From: a virus
Length of the DNA stretch: 64,000 nucleotides
Reading direction: 5' to 3' (one strand)
IMG/VR virus record: IMGVR_UViG_3300020395_000004
Span: 1-64,000 of that record
This document shows positions 7,878-16,233 of the stretch, one piece after another. Below the pieces are notes generated by a model. The model had not been told where the DNA came from. It made no database searches and saw nothing but the letters and a program-made list of their open reading frames with translations. Each line of letters starts with the position of its first letter. Positions within the stretch are counted from its first letter, which is position 1. The translations under genes and the position numbers were made by a program.

Positions 7878-9441
7878 ATCTATTTGTATTGTAGGAGGTG
7901 GATCCTCAGGATGGATGACAGCAGCATTGTTATCTAAAGAGCATCCAGAAATAGAAATAGCACTGATAGAGGATCCAAATATACCTACCATAGGTGTGGG
8001 TGAATCTACACTAGGACATTTCAATAGGTTTCTTATTAGACTAGGACTAGAAGATAAAGATTGGATGCCATTTTGTGATGCAACATATAAATCATCTATT
8101 GGATTCAAGAATTTTAGAGAGGGTAAGGGTGAGAGGTTCCAATATCCATTTGGTAGATTTGAGTGGGATCCAGACCAGATGGATGCTATATCTAATTTCT
8201 TTGAGTTGCAGAATGAAATAGGTAAGGATGTATATCCACCAGAAGAGTTTGCAAGATATGCTAATAAGGTTACATACTTAGCAGAATATAATAAGATGGT
8301 GGAAGAGATACCTGACTCTAATTTTAGATTTAAGGTACATACAGCATATCATTTAGATGCTAATAAGTTTGGTGAGTTTCTAAAGAATAAAGCATCATCT
8401 GTACATCATATACTTGCTAAGGTAGAGAATGTAATTAAGACACCTGATGGTAGTATTCATAGTATTATTACTGATGAGGGTAATACTATTAGTGCTGACC
8501 TATTTGTAGATTGCACAGGATTTAAATCATTATTATTAGAACAACACATGGGTGTTAAGTTTAACTCATGTAAGGATATGTTGTTTAATGATAGAGCATT
8601 GGCAACACATATTGACTATGATGATAAAGAGACACAGATGGTACCTTATACCGATTGTGTTGCATTATCTAACGGATGGGTGTATAATATACCATTATGG
8701 AGCAATATCGGAACTGGATATGTATATTCCAGTGACTATATTAGTGACGAGGATGCAGAGGAAGAGTTTAGAAATTATCTACCAGAATCTGCTAAAGATT
8801 GCTCATTAATGCCCATCAAAATTAAACATGGTGTGCATGAGGTGGGATGGATTAAGAATGTTGTTGGTATTGGATTAGCATATGGATTCTTAGAACCATT
8901 AGAATCTACTGGTCTGATGACTACACATGAGAATGCTATATTCTTATCTGATTTGTTATCACAGCGTAACGGTATCATCACGGAGCATTCAAGGAGTGTA
9001 TATAATTTCTCAGCACAAAAGACATACGAGAGCATGAAGATATTCATATCTATGCATTATAGTTTGTCAGCAAGAGAGGATAATGATTATTGGTCTGATT
9101 GTACAAATACTATTGAATACCCAGGTGTGAAGGGTACCATGTTACATGGTAATTTTGCTAGTATGGATGCATTAACAGATTATTATGCATTATTAGATGG
9201 ATTAAATAATAGATTCTATTCACAGAAGAGATTGGATGGTCTGATTTATATTGGAGCAGGTCAAGATATATCTCCTATTAGTAAAGCAATGTATGATGAG
9301 AAAAATTCAGTCACACCTGAGAAGAAAGAATATATAAGAGACATACACAAAGAATATCAAATTCATAAAAAAGAAACTATTGAGTGGTTCAAAAAGCAAC
9401 CATCTCATTACCAATATTTGAAGGATAATATCCATGTTTAA
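7867..9441 (+). CDS. Flavin-dependent halogenase-like protein 2
   Basis: A 524-residue second member of the tryptophan halogenase family. The start at 7867 is chosen because AAGGAG lies just upstream and the FAD motif (SICIVGGGSSGWMTA) begins at residue 5; a longer open frame back to 7774 lies inside the previous gene and adds no family sequence. It keeps the active-site lysine (K75 in CDATYK), IGVGEST, a WVYNIP version of the WxWxIP signature and EPLES with the Glu-Ser at 346-347. It overlaps halogenase 1 by 11 bases. The pair share a fold but differ in length and in the substrate-facing C-terminal third, so different substrates or a heteromer are possible. Confidence 0.85.
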   Translation: MQVESICIVGGGSSGWMTAALLSKEHPEIEIALIEDPNIPTIGVGESTLGHFNRFLIRLGLEDKDWMPFCDATYKSSIGFKNFREGKGERFQYPFGRFEWDPDQMDAISNFFELQNEIGKDVYPPEEFARYANKVTYLAEYNKMVEEIPDSNFRFKVHTAYHLDANKFGEFLKNKASSVHHILAKVENVIKTPDGSIHSIITDEGNTISADLFVDCTGFKSLLLEQHMGVKFNSCKDMLFNDRALATHIDYDDKETQMVPYTDCVALSNGWVYNIPLWSNIGTGYVYSSDYISDEDAEEEFRNYLPESAKDCSLMPIKIKHGVHEVGWIKNVVGIGLAYGFLEPLESTGLMTTHENAIFLSDLLSQRNGIITEHSRSVYNFSAQKTYESMKIFISMHYSLSAREDNDYWSDCTNTIEYPGVKGTMLHGNFASMDALTDYYALLDGLNNRFYSQKRLDGLIYIGAGQDISPISKAMYDEKNSVTPEKKEYIRDIHKEYQIHKKETIEWFKKQPSHYQYLKDNIHV

Positions 9442-10363
9442 TTTATTTAAAAAGAAAGAGGAACCATTTAAGAGGTGGGTAAGATTCTATTCTATACATC
9501 CAGGTGTATCAGAAATAAATCCATGGATATCTGCATCTAAACTTAAAAGGAAATGGAGAAAGGATGCACATATTAGACAGGCAAAGTATGAAGAGTCTAG
9601 GTGTCCTGCAAAGAAATGGTTTAAGATGTTTGGCACATATAATGACTATAGAATGAAGGGTGGTGCAGAGAGAGAAATTGATCCAGATAGTATCTCTGGA
9701 TTATTCTCACATGCAGTAACATGTCCTGCTATTGCACAGGTAATGGATACTGGATGGGTGATGGTAGCACCTGCTGATATACTATTGAAATTTGATAAGG
9801 GTAACCCAAGTTTCGGATGGTTATCACAAATGAATTTCAATACAAGTGATGACTATGTTAAATCACATGTAGCGGAACAAACAGAGGGTATGAGAGATTT
9901 ATTAGCACCATGGAAGGGTGAGACTCTACCAAGTGTTATTAAATTAGAAATGCCTTGGAGGGTTATGGCACACCCTGATGTATTATTCATGCAAATGCCT
10001 ATACCATATTATGATGAACCAAGGTTCACCGTACCAACTGGTATAGTGGATCCTGCATTCAGTTATGAAATCAATCTACAATTATTCTGGCATCAATTAC
10101 CTAGGGGTGAGGAAGACAGTGAAGTAGTATTGGTTAAGGCAGGTACTCCATTAGTACAATGGGTACCACTTGATAGAAAAACATTCGATATGAAAAATTG
10201 GAATGTAATACAAGAGGATGCTAATGAAGAGGATATTGCAAATAATGCTATTATGGACTATAATAGGTTCCAGCATTTTGCAGAAACTACTACTCTCAAA
10301 GAGAGGATAGAATTAAATAGAAACGTAGTCAGTCTAAATAAAAACAAAGAGAGGTTTAACTAA
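9434..10363 (+). CDS. Unknown protein, possibly DUF6065-like
   Basis: A 309-residue soluble protein overlapping halogenase 2 by 8 bases. The basic N-terminus (FNLFKKKEEPFKRWVRF) is followed by Trp-rich and Cys-containing sequence (CPAKKWFKMFG) and a beta-type core. The core segments RFTVPTGIVDP and VKAGTPLVQWVPLDR recall DUF6065-type proteins, a family of unknown function that I associate with similar oxygenase and halogenase neighbourhoods; this is from memory. No metal or nucleotide motif is clear. Tight coupling to the halogenases suggests a shared process. A TCTAAATA octamer lies inside its 3' end. Confidence 0.55.
   Translation: MFNLFKKKEEPFKRWVRFYSIHPGVSEINPWISASKLKRKWRKDAHIRQAKYEESRCPAKKWFKMFGTYNDYRMKGGAEREIDPDSISGLFSHAVTCPAIAQVMDTGWVMVAPADILLKFDKGNPSFGWLSQMNFNTSDDYVKSHVAEQTEGMRDLLAPWKGETLPSVIKLEMPWRVMAHPDVLFMQMPIPYYDEPRFTVPTGIVDPAFSYEINLQLFWHQLPRGEEDSEVVLVKAGTPLVQWVPLDRKTFDMKNWNVIQEDANEEDIANNAIMDYNRFQHFAETTTLKERIELNRNVVSLNKNKERFN
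10333..10340 (+). promoter_or_regulatory. Possible internal late-type promoter octamer TCTAAATA
   Basis: The same octamer as at 2546, here inside the 3' end of the upstream gene and ending 22 bases before the ATG at 10363, the spacing seen at the tail-fibre genes. It could start a second transcript for the oxygenase genes. It may be chance in AT-rich coding sequence. Confidence 0.3.
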
Positions 10364-10761
10364 TGGCAGAAGAACAAGATGTGATGGAGGTTAATCTTGC
10401 CGAGAGAGCAGGAGTACAGACCGAAGAGCAGAAATTAGAAAGTACAGGTGTTATCGAAGGTCTTATAACATTTGACCAGTTGGTAATGAACTTCTTACAA
10501 CAGCATCATAATGCTCTGGAAGAGTATAAGAAACTCCAACAGGCACTAGATAATATGCATTATACAAGTACTATCACTAAGATATCACTTGAAGAATTGC
10601 AGACTAAAAAAGATACTCTTAATAAATTATCTGGAGCAGTTGAAGCACTAGCATTATATAAGAAGCATGTAGATCCTAATTGCACTGATAGAGATTTCGT
10701 ATTCTCAAATGACTCAGTAGAACCTGAGATAAAAGAGGACGATATTAAGGATGAAGGTTGA
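10363..10761 (+). CDS. Small acidic coiled-coil protein, unknown
   Basis: A 132-residue protein starting in a TAATG overlap. It is acidic at both ends, with a helical middle (about residues 35-100) rich in Leu, Gln, Glu and Lys that could form a coiled coil (LEEYKKLQQALDNMH, LEELQTKKDTLNKLSG). It has no membrane segment and no recognised domain. It overlaps the next gene by 11 bases, so it is translated with the oxygenases. An adaptor or assembly role is possible but not shown. Confidence 0.6.
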   Translation: MAEEQDVMEVNLAERAGVQTEEQKLESTGVIEGLITFDQLVMNFLQQHHNALEEYKKLQQALDNMHYTSTITKISLEELQTKKDTLNKLSGAVEALALYKKHVDPNCTDRDFVFSNDSVEPEIKEDDIKDEG

Positions 10762-11437
10762 TTTATTATTTCCTACACCATTATGGACATTTGATGATTG
10801 TGGTATAGATTTAAACAATCTTGCCCAATTTTGCCAACAGGTGAAGGATGAAGATGAAAGAGGAAGAACAGCATCAAATGATGGTGGATGGCAATCTTGG
10901 GACTTCGTACCACAGGTTATGGAGCAGAAGCATATGCCATTACATGATGTCTATGAGTATCTAACAACTATCGCATATTCTGCATGTGATGATTGGGGAT
11001 ATCAAAAGTATAGACTCAAGATGACTAACCTCTGGATTAATATAAATCAGAAAGGAAATTTCAATCATTTACATACACATCCTGGTTGTCAATTATCAGG
11101 TGTATTCTATGTTAAAGTACCACCATGTTGTAGTGGTGAATTAAAGTTTGTTAGAGATATGAAAGACCAATGCTTAAAAGAAGCATGGGGATGCTCAGAG
11201 AACTTTGACCATTATGAGAGAGAATATAATAATATAGAGAGATATGTAACACCAGAGGAGAATAAAGCATTATTGTTCCCTGCTTGGTTAATGCACTCAG
11301 TTGATAGAAGTGCTAGTGATGATGATAGAATATCATTATCATTTAATTTTAATGTATACTCTGAACATTATGTGAAAAATGGAATCTATCCAAGTCAAGA
11401 ACCTACTAGGCAAACATTACCACTCTCGCTTATGTAA
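10751..11437 (+). CDS. Fe(II)/2-oxoglutarate oxygenase, TIGR02466-like (oxygenase 1)
   Basis: A 228-residue protein. It opens with VDLLFPTPLW, typical of the TIGR02466 group, and has HLHTHPGCQLSGVFYVKVP around residues 106-124, giving the first metal-binding histidines of the double-stranded beta-helix. The distal metal histidine is H182 in LMHSVD and the 2-oxoglutarate-binding arginine is R193 in DRISLSFNF. Cyanophages carry several such genes with unknown substrates. Here it is the first of a run of oxygenases following two halogenases, with 11 bases of overlap upstream. Protein or small-molecule hydroxylation are both possible. Confidence 0.75.
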   Translation: MKVDLLFPTPLWTFDDCGIDLNNLAQFCQQVKDEDERGRTASNDGGWQSWDFVPQVMEQKHMPLHDVYEYLTTIAYSACDDWGYQKYRLKMTNLWININQKGNFNHLHTHPGCQLSGVFYVKVPPCCSGELKFVRDMKDQCLKEAWGCSENFDHYEREYNNIERYVTPEENKALLFPAWLMHSVDRSASDDDRISLSFNFNVYSEHYVKNGIYPSQEPTRQTLPLSLM

Positions 11438-12041
11438 ATTAGTATCGGGGATGAATGGATTCCCATGGTATTTTTTAAGTGATGATGTCAGTTATAGTAC
11501 TCAAGGGTACGAGTTTGGTGATGTACGATTATTGGAGATACCTGATAAGGAACAGACAGTAGGATTCACACATGTATTGTTAGACCAGAATAATGTTGAG
11601 TCACCATGGTTACCACAGTTTCAACCATTACTTGATAGTGTAGAAGATCAATTTGATTATCAAATTGATTGGTTACGTGTTAGATTATCTCTACTATTAA
11701 ATAATGGTAAGACAGGACATAATGCACCACACACAGATAGTGAAAAGGATCATTATGCAGCATTATATTATTTTCACGAGAGTAACGCACCAACAGTTTT
11801 CTTTAATGAGATGGATGAAGAGAGTCGTGGTACAATAGATGAGAGATGGATGTTTGCAATGACAAATAAGAAATGGACAGTAGCAGACAGAGTATATCCT
11901 GAACCAAATATGTTGCATATATTTAATGGACACCAGTTCCATGCATCATCCACACCTACTGGTAAGGAGAAATATAGAATAACATTAAATCTTAATTGGA
12001 CTACACCTCGTGACCTCTTTAACCCTGATAGAAACCCTTAA
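11379..12041 (+). CDS. Fe(II)/2-oxoglutarate oxygenase (oxygenase 2)
   Basis: A 220-residue protein with the full facial triad: H118-T-D120 (APHTDSEKDHYAALYYF), H188 in GHQFHASSTP and the 2-oxoglutarate arginine R200 in KYRITLNLNW. The N-terminus has GFPWYFL, common in a cyanophage hydroxylase group. The start at 11379 makes a 59-base overlap with the previous gene; a second ATG at 11451 would avoid it, but the residues before it (NLLGKHYHSRLCKLVSG) look like the usual N-terminal helix, so the longer form is kept. It is distinct in sequence from oxygenase 1, so it is not a recent duplicate. Confidence 0.75.
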   Translation: MESIQVKNLLGKHYHSRLCKLVSGMNGFPWYFLSDDVSYSTQGYEFGDVRLLEIPDKEQTVGFTHVLLDQNNVESPWLPQFQPLLDSVEDQFDYQIDWLRVRLSLLLNNGKTGHNAPHTDSEKDHYAALYYFHESNAPTVFFNEMDEESRGTIDERWMFAMTNKKWTVADRVYPEPNMLHIFNGHQFHASSTPTGKEKYRITLNLNWTTPRDLFNPDRNP

Positions 12042-12732
12042 AACTAAAGATTGGGAATATGATGACACACCACATTTATTCAAGAGTGGGGTGGATCCAC
12101 ATGGTTTGGTAACGTGGAAGGATATAGAATACTGTTTAAATAATCCTAATCAGTTTAACATCAAGTTTATTAATAAACATATTAATCAGTTTATTGAGTA
12201 TCCTAAGTTTAAGAGAGCATGGGATGCACATGACCAACCAGAGGTCAGAGAACTGATGAATATATTTGCTGATGGTCACACATGTATAATAGAGAAGTTT
12301 GAGTATATACATCACAGCAAGCAGTACATATTAAAACAGATAGAAGATATATTTAATGTGCAAGCATCAATGCATATATTTTGTGGTCTAGGTGATACTA
12401 GATCATTTAATATACATGAGGATTATGCTAATAATTTAATCATACAAGTAGAAGGAGAGACACACTGGGAAGTATATGAGAACCGTGCATCACATTTAAT
12501 ACCACAGTTAGATTATACTTCTGTTGCTGATAATTTAGGACAGGGTGTTGACCCATCTAAACTGACAATAGCAATTGATCATGTGATGCAACCAGGAGAT
12601 ATATTATACATACCTGCAAGGACATATCATCGTGCGTTCCCTAAAGCAAAGAGATTATCTCTCAGCATACCATTACAACATTTGTGCAGTGCACAACCAG
12701 TAGATAGAAATTATTATGATCTCCCCTGTTAA
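12010..12732 (+). CDS. JmjC / cupin-like Fe(II)/2-oxoglutarate oxygenase (oxygenase 3)
   Basis: A 240-residue protein from a GTG start, overlapping upstream by 32 bases. The core has SFNIHEDYANNLIIQVEGETHWEVYE, with the HxD metal pair at H136 and D138, then MQPGDILYIPARTYHRAF with the distal H207. This arrangement fits the JmjC-like group that includes bacterial ribosomal oxygenases such as YcfD, and cupin_8/cupin_4 proteins. Members hydroxylate amino acid side chains in proteins. In a phage, a host ribosomal protein or a virion protein are plausible targets, but nothing here identifies it. It is shorter than YcfD and lacks an obvious C-terminal winged-helix module. Confidence 0.7.
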   Translation: MTSLTLIETLKTKDWEYDDTPHLFKSGVDPHGLVTWKDIEYCLNNPNQFNIKFINKHINQFIEYPKFKRAWDAHDQPEVRELMNIFADGHTCIIEKFEYIHHSKQYILKQIEDIFNVQASMHIFCGLGDTRSFNIHEDYANNLIIQVEGETHWEVYENRASHLIPQLDYTSVADNLGQGVDPSKLTIAIDHVMQPGDILYIPARTYHRAFPKAKRLSLSIPLQHLCSAQPVDRNYYDLPC

Positions 12733-13324
12733 TGTTCATCCTTATTTGTATAAGGGTAATTATGATTTTAAATTTGATACCATTAAGGATAGGGTTGATG
12801 AGTATGTAAATTATGCTAGGGAGAATCCAATGGATGAAACTCCTGAGATGGATGGTGGTGTGACTACTGTTGTGCAATGTTTTAATGACCCACCACATAA
12901 CTGGGATATATTCCAGGACTTCAATGAATATGTGTTCAAGTGTGTTGATGACTTATGGAATCTATGGAAGTATCACCCTATGCCTAGAGACTTGATGCAA
13001 TCATGGATAAATGTACATCCTAAGGGTGCATGGACTAAAGAGCATCATCATCAACATGTAGCAGTGGCAGTAGCAGCATACTTGCATGTACCAGAGAATA
13101 GTGGTAGACTATTGATCAAAGACCCACTGGGAGTTTATAAGTATAATGAACCCCTAATATATGGATACCACGATAAAGGTTTCGATTGGGAAGCAGTTGA
13201 TGTAGAATCAGGAGATATATTATTCTTTCCTGGTTGGTTGACACATAAAACTGAGGTAAATAGTAGTGAGCATGACAGATATGTCATGTCAATGAACATT
13301 AGAGCATTACATCATCAGGCATGA
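12716..13324 (+). CDS. Fe(II)/2-oxoglutarate oxygenase-like, TIGR02466-like (oxygenase 4)
   Basis: A 202-residue protein overlapping upstream by 17 bases. SWINVHPKGAWTKEHHHQH (H110 to H114) followed by AAYLHVPENSGRLLI matches the strand pair after the first metal histidine in TIGR02466-type proteins. FPGWLTHKTE supplies the distal histidine H177 and HDRYVMSMNI the arginine R188. The run of four histidines in five residues is unusual and leaves unclear which is the metal ligand. It ends in an ATGA overlap with the next gene. Confidence 0.7.
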   Translation: MISPVNVHPYLYKGNYDFKFDTIKDRVDEYVNYARENPMDETPEMDGGVTTVVQCFNDPPHNWDIFQDFNEYVFKCVDDLWNLWKYHPMPRDLMQSWINVHPKGAWTKEHHHQHVAVAVAAYLHVPENSGRLLIKDPLGVYKYNEPLIYGYHDKGFDWEAVDVESGDILFFPGWLTHKTEVNSSEHDRYVMSMNIRALHHQA

Positions 13325-14037
13325 GTAAATTAATATCAGTATATGATACTAAATTAATATCAGATAAGTTATTATATGAGATAACATATCTACCGTACAA
13401 GATGATCAGGACTGATACACCACCATGTGAGAATCAACCTGATGTAGACATGCGTCATAGTTATTGGACACATCAATTATATAATTTTTGTCCAGTAAAT
13501 GATCCAGAGTACTATGAGAATGCAGGACTAGAAGCAAGTAACAATCCTATCTACCTAGATGTGTTAGGATATTTGGAAGCAAAATGCCCAGATTTGCCCC
13601 CTCGTGCTCATCTTTATAGTGCATATATTAATGTCTTAAAGTATGGTAACTCACCTGCTGTACATGTTGATGCACCTTATCATGTGGATAGTAATAAAAC
13701 TGTATTAGTTTATTTAAATCCAGAGTGGAATTGGAATTGGGGTGGTGAGACTATGTTCTTTGATCATAATCTTGAAGCAAAGAGAATAGTATCATTTAAA
13801 CCAGGTAGAGTAGTATTATTTGATGGTAGACTACCACATTTAGGTTGTGCACCGTCAGCACATTATCTTTATAACAGATACATTATGGCATTCAAATTTA
13901 TGGATCCAGATGTAAGACAGAAGTTATTTGATAAATATGACATGGAGAATCATCCACCAGTATTTGATATGGGTGTGATGGGATTTAGTCCTAAGGTAAC
14001 AAAACAATTATGGGAGAACAATGACGCAGGAATCTGA
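13321..14037 (+). CDS. Prolyl-4-hydroxylase-like Fe(II)/2-oxoglutarate oxygenase (oxygenase 5)
   Basis: A 238-residue protein. YINVLKYGNSPAVHVDAPY gives the HxD pair H115/D117, then WNWGGETMFFD, then KPGRVVLFDGRLPHLG with the distal H173, and YNRYIMAFKF with the arginine R186. The GGET and PGR-hxxFDG elements are typical of the P4H-like 2OG-Fe(II) superfamily (13/3 types). The N-terminal 90 residues are family-specific and Tyr/Pro-rich. It begins 4 bases inside the previous gene and ends overlapping a small gene. Confidence 0.8.
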   Translation: MSKLISVYDTKLISDKLLYEITYLPYKMIRTDTPPCENQPDVDMRHSYWTHQLYNFCPVNDPEYYENAGLEASNNPIYLDVLGYLEAKCPDLPPRAHLYSAYINVLKYGNSPAVHVDAPYHVDSNKTVLVYLNPEWNWNWGGETMFFDHNLEAKRIVSFKPGRVVLFDGRLPHLGCAPSAHYLYNRYIMAFKFMDPDVRQKLFDKYDMENHPPVFDMGVMGFSPKVTKQLWENNDAGI

Positions 14038-14197
14038 CCCTAGATGTTTCAGACAATTATTAATTCCATCTGAAATGAAAACATTAAGGAAGGCACTTTT
14101 CATTTATCAGGGTCAATTATATAAGAAATATGGCAAATTAACTAAAGAACAACGTAGTGAAATTGAGTCCATATATGATAAATTACATCTAAGATGA
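14021..14197 (+). CDS. Small basic helical protein, unknown
   Basis: A 58-residue protein, overlapping the previous gene by 17 bases and the next by 4. It is basic and predicted helical (MKTLRKALFIYQGQLYKKYG, then a second short helix). No motif is recognised. Its fit within the overlapping operon and plausible composition support a real gene. Confidence 0.5.
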   Translation: MTQESDPRCFRQLLIPSEMKTLRKALFIYQGQLYKKYGKLTKEQRSEIESIYDKLHLR

Positions 14198-14832
14198 ATC
14201 AACCAGAAATAATACCTGCATTTAGTCAACCAATATATGTTAACACCGTAGAATTGGATGACTATTTAATATCTGAGGTAGTTAATTCACCAACAAATGA
14301 TGATAGTTTTCATCACGATCCTACCTATAGAAATAATGGTAGTATGTCAGTTGATAGACAATGGTTACAATCTCATCCAGAGATTAGAAATATTGTTGAA
14401 GAGCATTTAGATAATTATGTATTTAATGAGTTAGGAATTGGAAGACAAAGACATCAATTAATCCATACATGTAGTTGGGTTAATATGCATGAGAATGGTG
14501 ATGTTGCACAAGGTCACACACATACAAATAGTATGTTTAGTGGTGTTATGTATTTTAAAATACCAGAGAATAGTGGTGAGTTAAGATTTCATTGTCCTGC
14601 AATTATTCCTACATATGTAACACAAACAGTATTACCTGACATAGTTAGATCTAATGTATATAATATGAGAGAGATTAATATTATGCCTGAGGTAGGTATG
14701 ATAATAATATTTCCATCACACTTAGCACATAGTGTTAGTGTTAATGAAAGCAATGAGCAGAGATATTCAATGGCATTTAATTATTTTATGAAAGGTCAAT
14801 TTGGATACGATGACAACTCATTAACAATATGA
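14194..14832 (+). CDS. Fe(II)/2-oxoglutarate oxygenase, TIGR02466-like (oxygenase 6)
   Basis: A 212-residue protein opening PEIIPAFSQPIYV, a TIGR02466-type start. SWVNMHENGDVAQGHTHTN contains H108 and H110, followed by FSGVMYFKIPENSGELRF; the distal histidine is H179 in FPSHLAHSV and the arginine is R190 in EQRYSMAFNYF. It is the third TIGR02466-like member in the operon and diverges strongly from the other two, so the family expanded long ago or arrived as separate genes. It ends in an ATGA-type overlap. Confidence 0.75.
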   Translation: MNQPEIIPAFSQPIYVNTVELDDYLISEVVNSPTNDDSFHHDPTYRNNGSMSVDRQWLQSHPEIRNIVEEHLDNYVFNELGIGRQRHQLIHTCSWVNMHENGDVAQGHTHTNSMFSGVMYFKIPENSGELRFHCPAIIPTYVTQTVLPDIVRSNVYNMREINIMPEVGMIIIFPSHLAHSVSVNESNEQRYSMAFNYFMKGQFGYDDNSLTI

Positions 14833-15167
14833 CAATTCCACTATTATTAGCAGAGGCAATTCCTTTGGAAATTAGAAACATTCTTAAGTCCCTAAAGAAG
14901 GGCATGAAGGTTAAGTTGAAAGATGGTGAAGAAGGGACAATTAATTTTATATCTGACCAATATATAACTGTTAGTTGTAATAGACATGATGACCCTAATA
15001 GTATGCATGGGTATAAAGAGACAAATGTATTAGTATATCCCCAAGATTGGGATGATATCTATATTGAGGATGAGCATTTTTATAACCATAAGAATTATAA
15101 AGGTTATATCAGAGAACATCCTGGAAATGAAGATTTGCCAACTGATATTACAGGTATGGACAAATAA
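14829..15167 (+). CDS. Small unknown protein with SH3-like beta segment
   Basis: A 112-residue protein and the last gene of the overlapping operon. After a short helix (residues 9-22), residues 23-50 (GMKVKLKDGEEGTINFIS, then YITVSC) form a small-barrel-like strand pattern seen in short phage proteins of unknown role. The C-terminal half is rich in His, Tyr, Asp and Asn. A promoter for the next gene overlaps its end. Confidence 0.6.
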   Translation: MTIPLLLAEAIPLEIRNILKSLKKGMKVKLKDGEEGTINFISDQYITVSCNRHDDPNSMHGYKETNVLVYPQDWDDIYIEDEHFYNHKNYKGYIREHPGNEDLPTDITGMDK

Positions 15168-15184
15168 AAAATATATGATATAAT
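15157..15184 (+). promoter_or_regulatory. Sigma70-type promoter TGGACA-N16-TATAAT
   Basis: TGGACA at 15157-15162 matches 5 of 6 bases of the -35 consensus, and TATAAT at 15179-15184 is a perfect -10, separated by 16 bases. The -10 ends 21 bases before the ATG at 15206. It marks a switch from the late-type operon to early-type genes. Confidence 0.6.
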
Positions 15185-15205
15185 ATAATATATTTGAATT
15201 AAAGA

Positions 15206-15373
15206 ATGAGAAAGTGGTGGAGAGTCTGGAAGTATAGTTTAGGGAGTTTTAGCGATGAAACAACGAAGAGGTATGATAATATTGTACTCATTATTCGATC
15301 TCTTATCTTTCTTACTTATCTCGTCACTAATTGTTTTATTGTTAGTGGTGTAATTAGACATTGGAATGATTGA
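15206..15373 (+). CDS. Small single-pass membrane protein
   Basis: A 55-residue protein. The N-terminus is basic and Trp-rich (MRKWWRVWKYSLGSFSDE) and is followed by one hydrophobic helix at about residues 26-50 (IVLIIRSLIFLTYLV core). I recall near-identical small proteins in many marine T4-like phages, of unknown function. It begins about 14 bases after the predicted transcription start and overlaps the downstream methyltransferase by 8 bases. An inner or thylakoid membrane location in the host is inference. Confidence 0.75.
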   Translation: MRKWWRVWKYSLGSFSDETTKRYDNIVLIIRSLIFLTYLVTNCFIVSGVIRHWND

Positions 15374-16160
15374 CACAGTATTATATGGTGATTGTAGATA
15401 TACATTACCAACAATAAATCATAAGTGTAGGATGTGTGTTACATCCCCACCTTATTATGGATTGCGAAATTATAAAGGTGCAGATAATCAAATAGGTTTA
15501 GAGCAATCACCTGAGGATTATGTTGATGAGTTAGTTAAAGTATTTCGATTAGTGAGAGATATATTAACTGAGGATGGGACATTATGGGTTAATATAGGTG
15601 ATAGTTATTATAACTATCGAGGTGGTAAAGGTCAGGCATTACCTAATCAATCATTTGGTGGTGACCAAGATCTACCACAAATAAATCCTAGACGTGGTAA
15701 TAAATTACAAGGATATAAAGAGAAAGATTTAATTGGCATACCTTGGATGTTAGCATTCGCATTACGTCAGGATGGATGGTATCTAAGACAGGATATAATA
15801 TGGAATAAACCTAACCCTATGCCTGAGAGTGTAAGAGATAGATGCACTAAATCACATGAGTATATCTTTTTATTATCAAAGAATCAGAATTATTATTTTG
15901 ATGTGGATAGTATTAAAGTGCCAACTGTTGATGGTAAACAATTAAAGAGAAAGAAAACAGTATGGGATGTGAAGGTTAAACCTAATAGAGCAACTGGACA
16001 TCACGCAGCATATCCTGAGGAATTAATAACACCTTGTATATTGGCAGGTAGTGAAGAGAATGATATTATACTTGACCCATTTATGGGTAGTGGTACTACA
16101 GGGACAGTTGCCAAGGGATTTGGACGTAGATACATCGGATGTGATTTACAAGAGTATTAA
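15366..16160 (+). CDS. Site-specific DNA methyltransferase 1 (N4-C or N6-A type)
   Basis: A 264-residue methyltransferase. The catalytic motif IV is TSPPYYGL at residues 26-33, and the SAM-binding motif I is DPFMGSGTTG at 237-246, so motif order is IV before I, as in the beta class. TSPPY suits N4-cytosine or N6-adenine transfer. The middle section (GGKGQALPNQSFGG, then IIWNKPNPMP) is a typical target-recognition stretch for compact enzymes. It sits next to a nuclease-like gene and a second methyltransferase, which suggests protection of phage DNA. The target sequence cannot be read from the gene. Confidence 0.88.
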   Translation: MIDTVLYGDCRYTLPTINHKCRMCVTSPPYYGLRNYKGADNQIGLEQSPEDYVDELVKVFRLVRDILTEDGTLWVNIGDSYYNYRGGKGQALPNQSFGGDQDLPQINPRRGNKLQGYKEKDLIGIPWMLAFALRQDGWYLRQDIIWNKPNPMPESVRDRCTKSHEYIFLLSKNQNYYFDVDSIKVPTVDGKQLKRKKTVWDVKVKPNRATGHHAAYPEELITPCILAGSEENDIILDPFMGSGTTGTVAKGFGRRYIGCDLQEY

Positions 16161-16233
16161 GGAATGTTACAAATAAAAGACGTGGCGTAAATATATGTTA
16201 TATTAAGTATGTCAAACAAATACTATTCATAAA

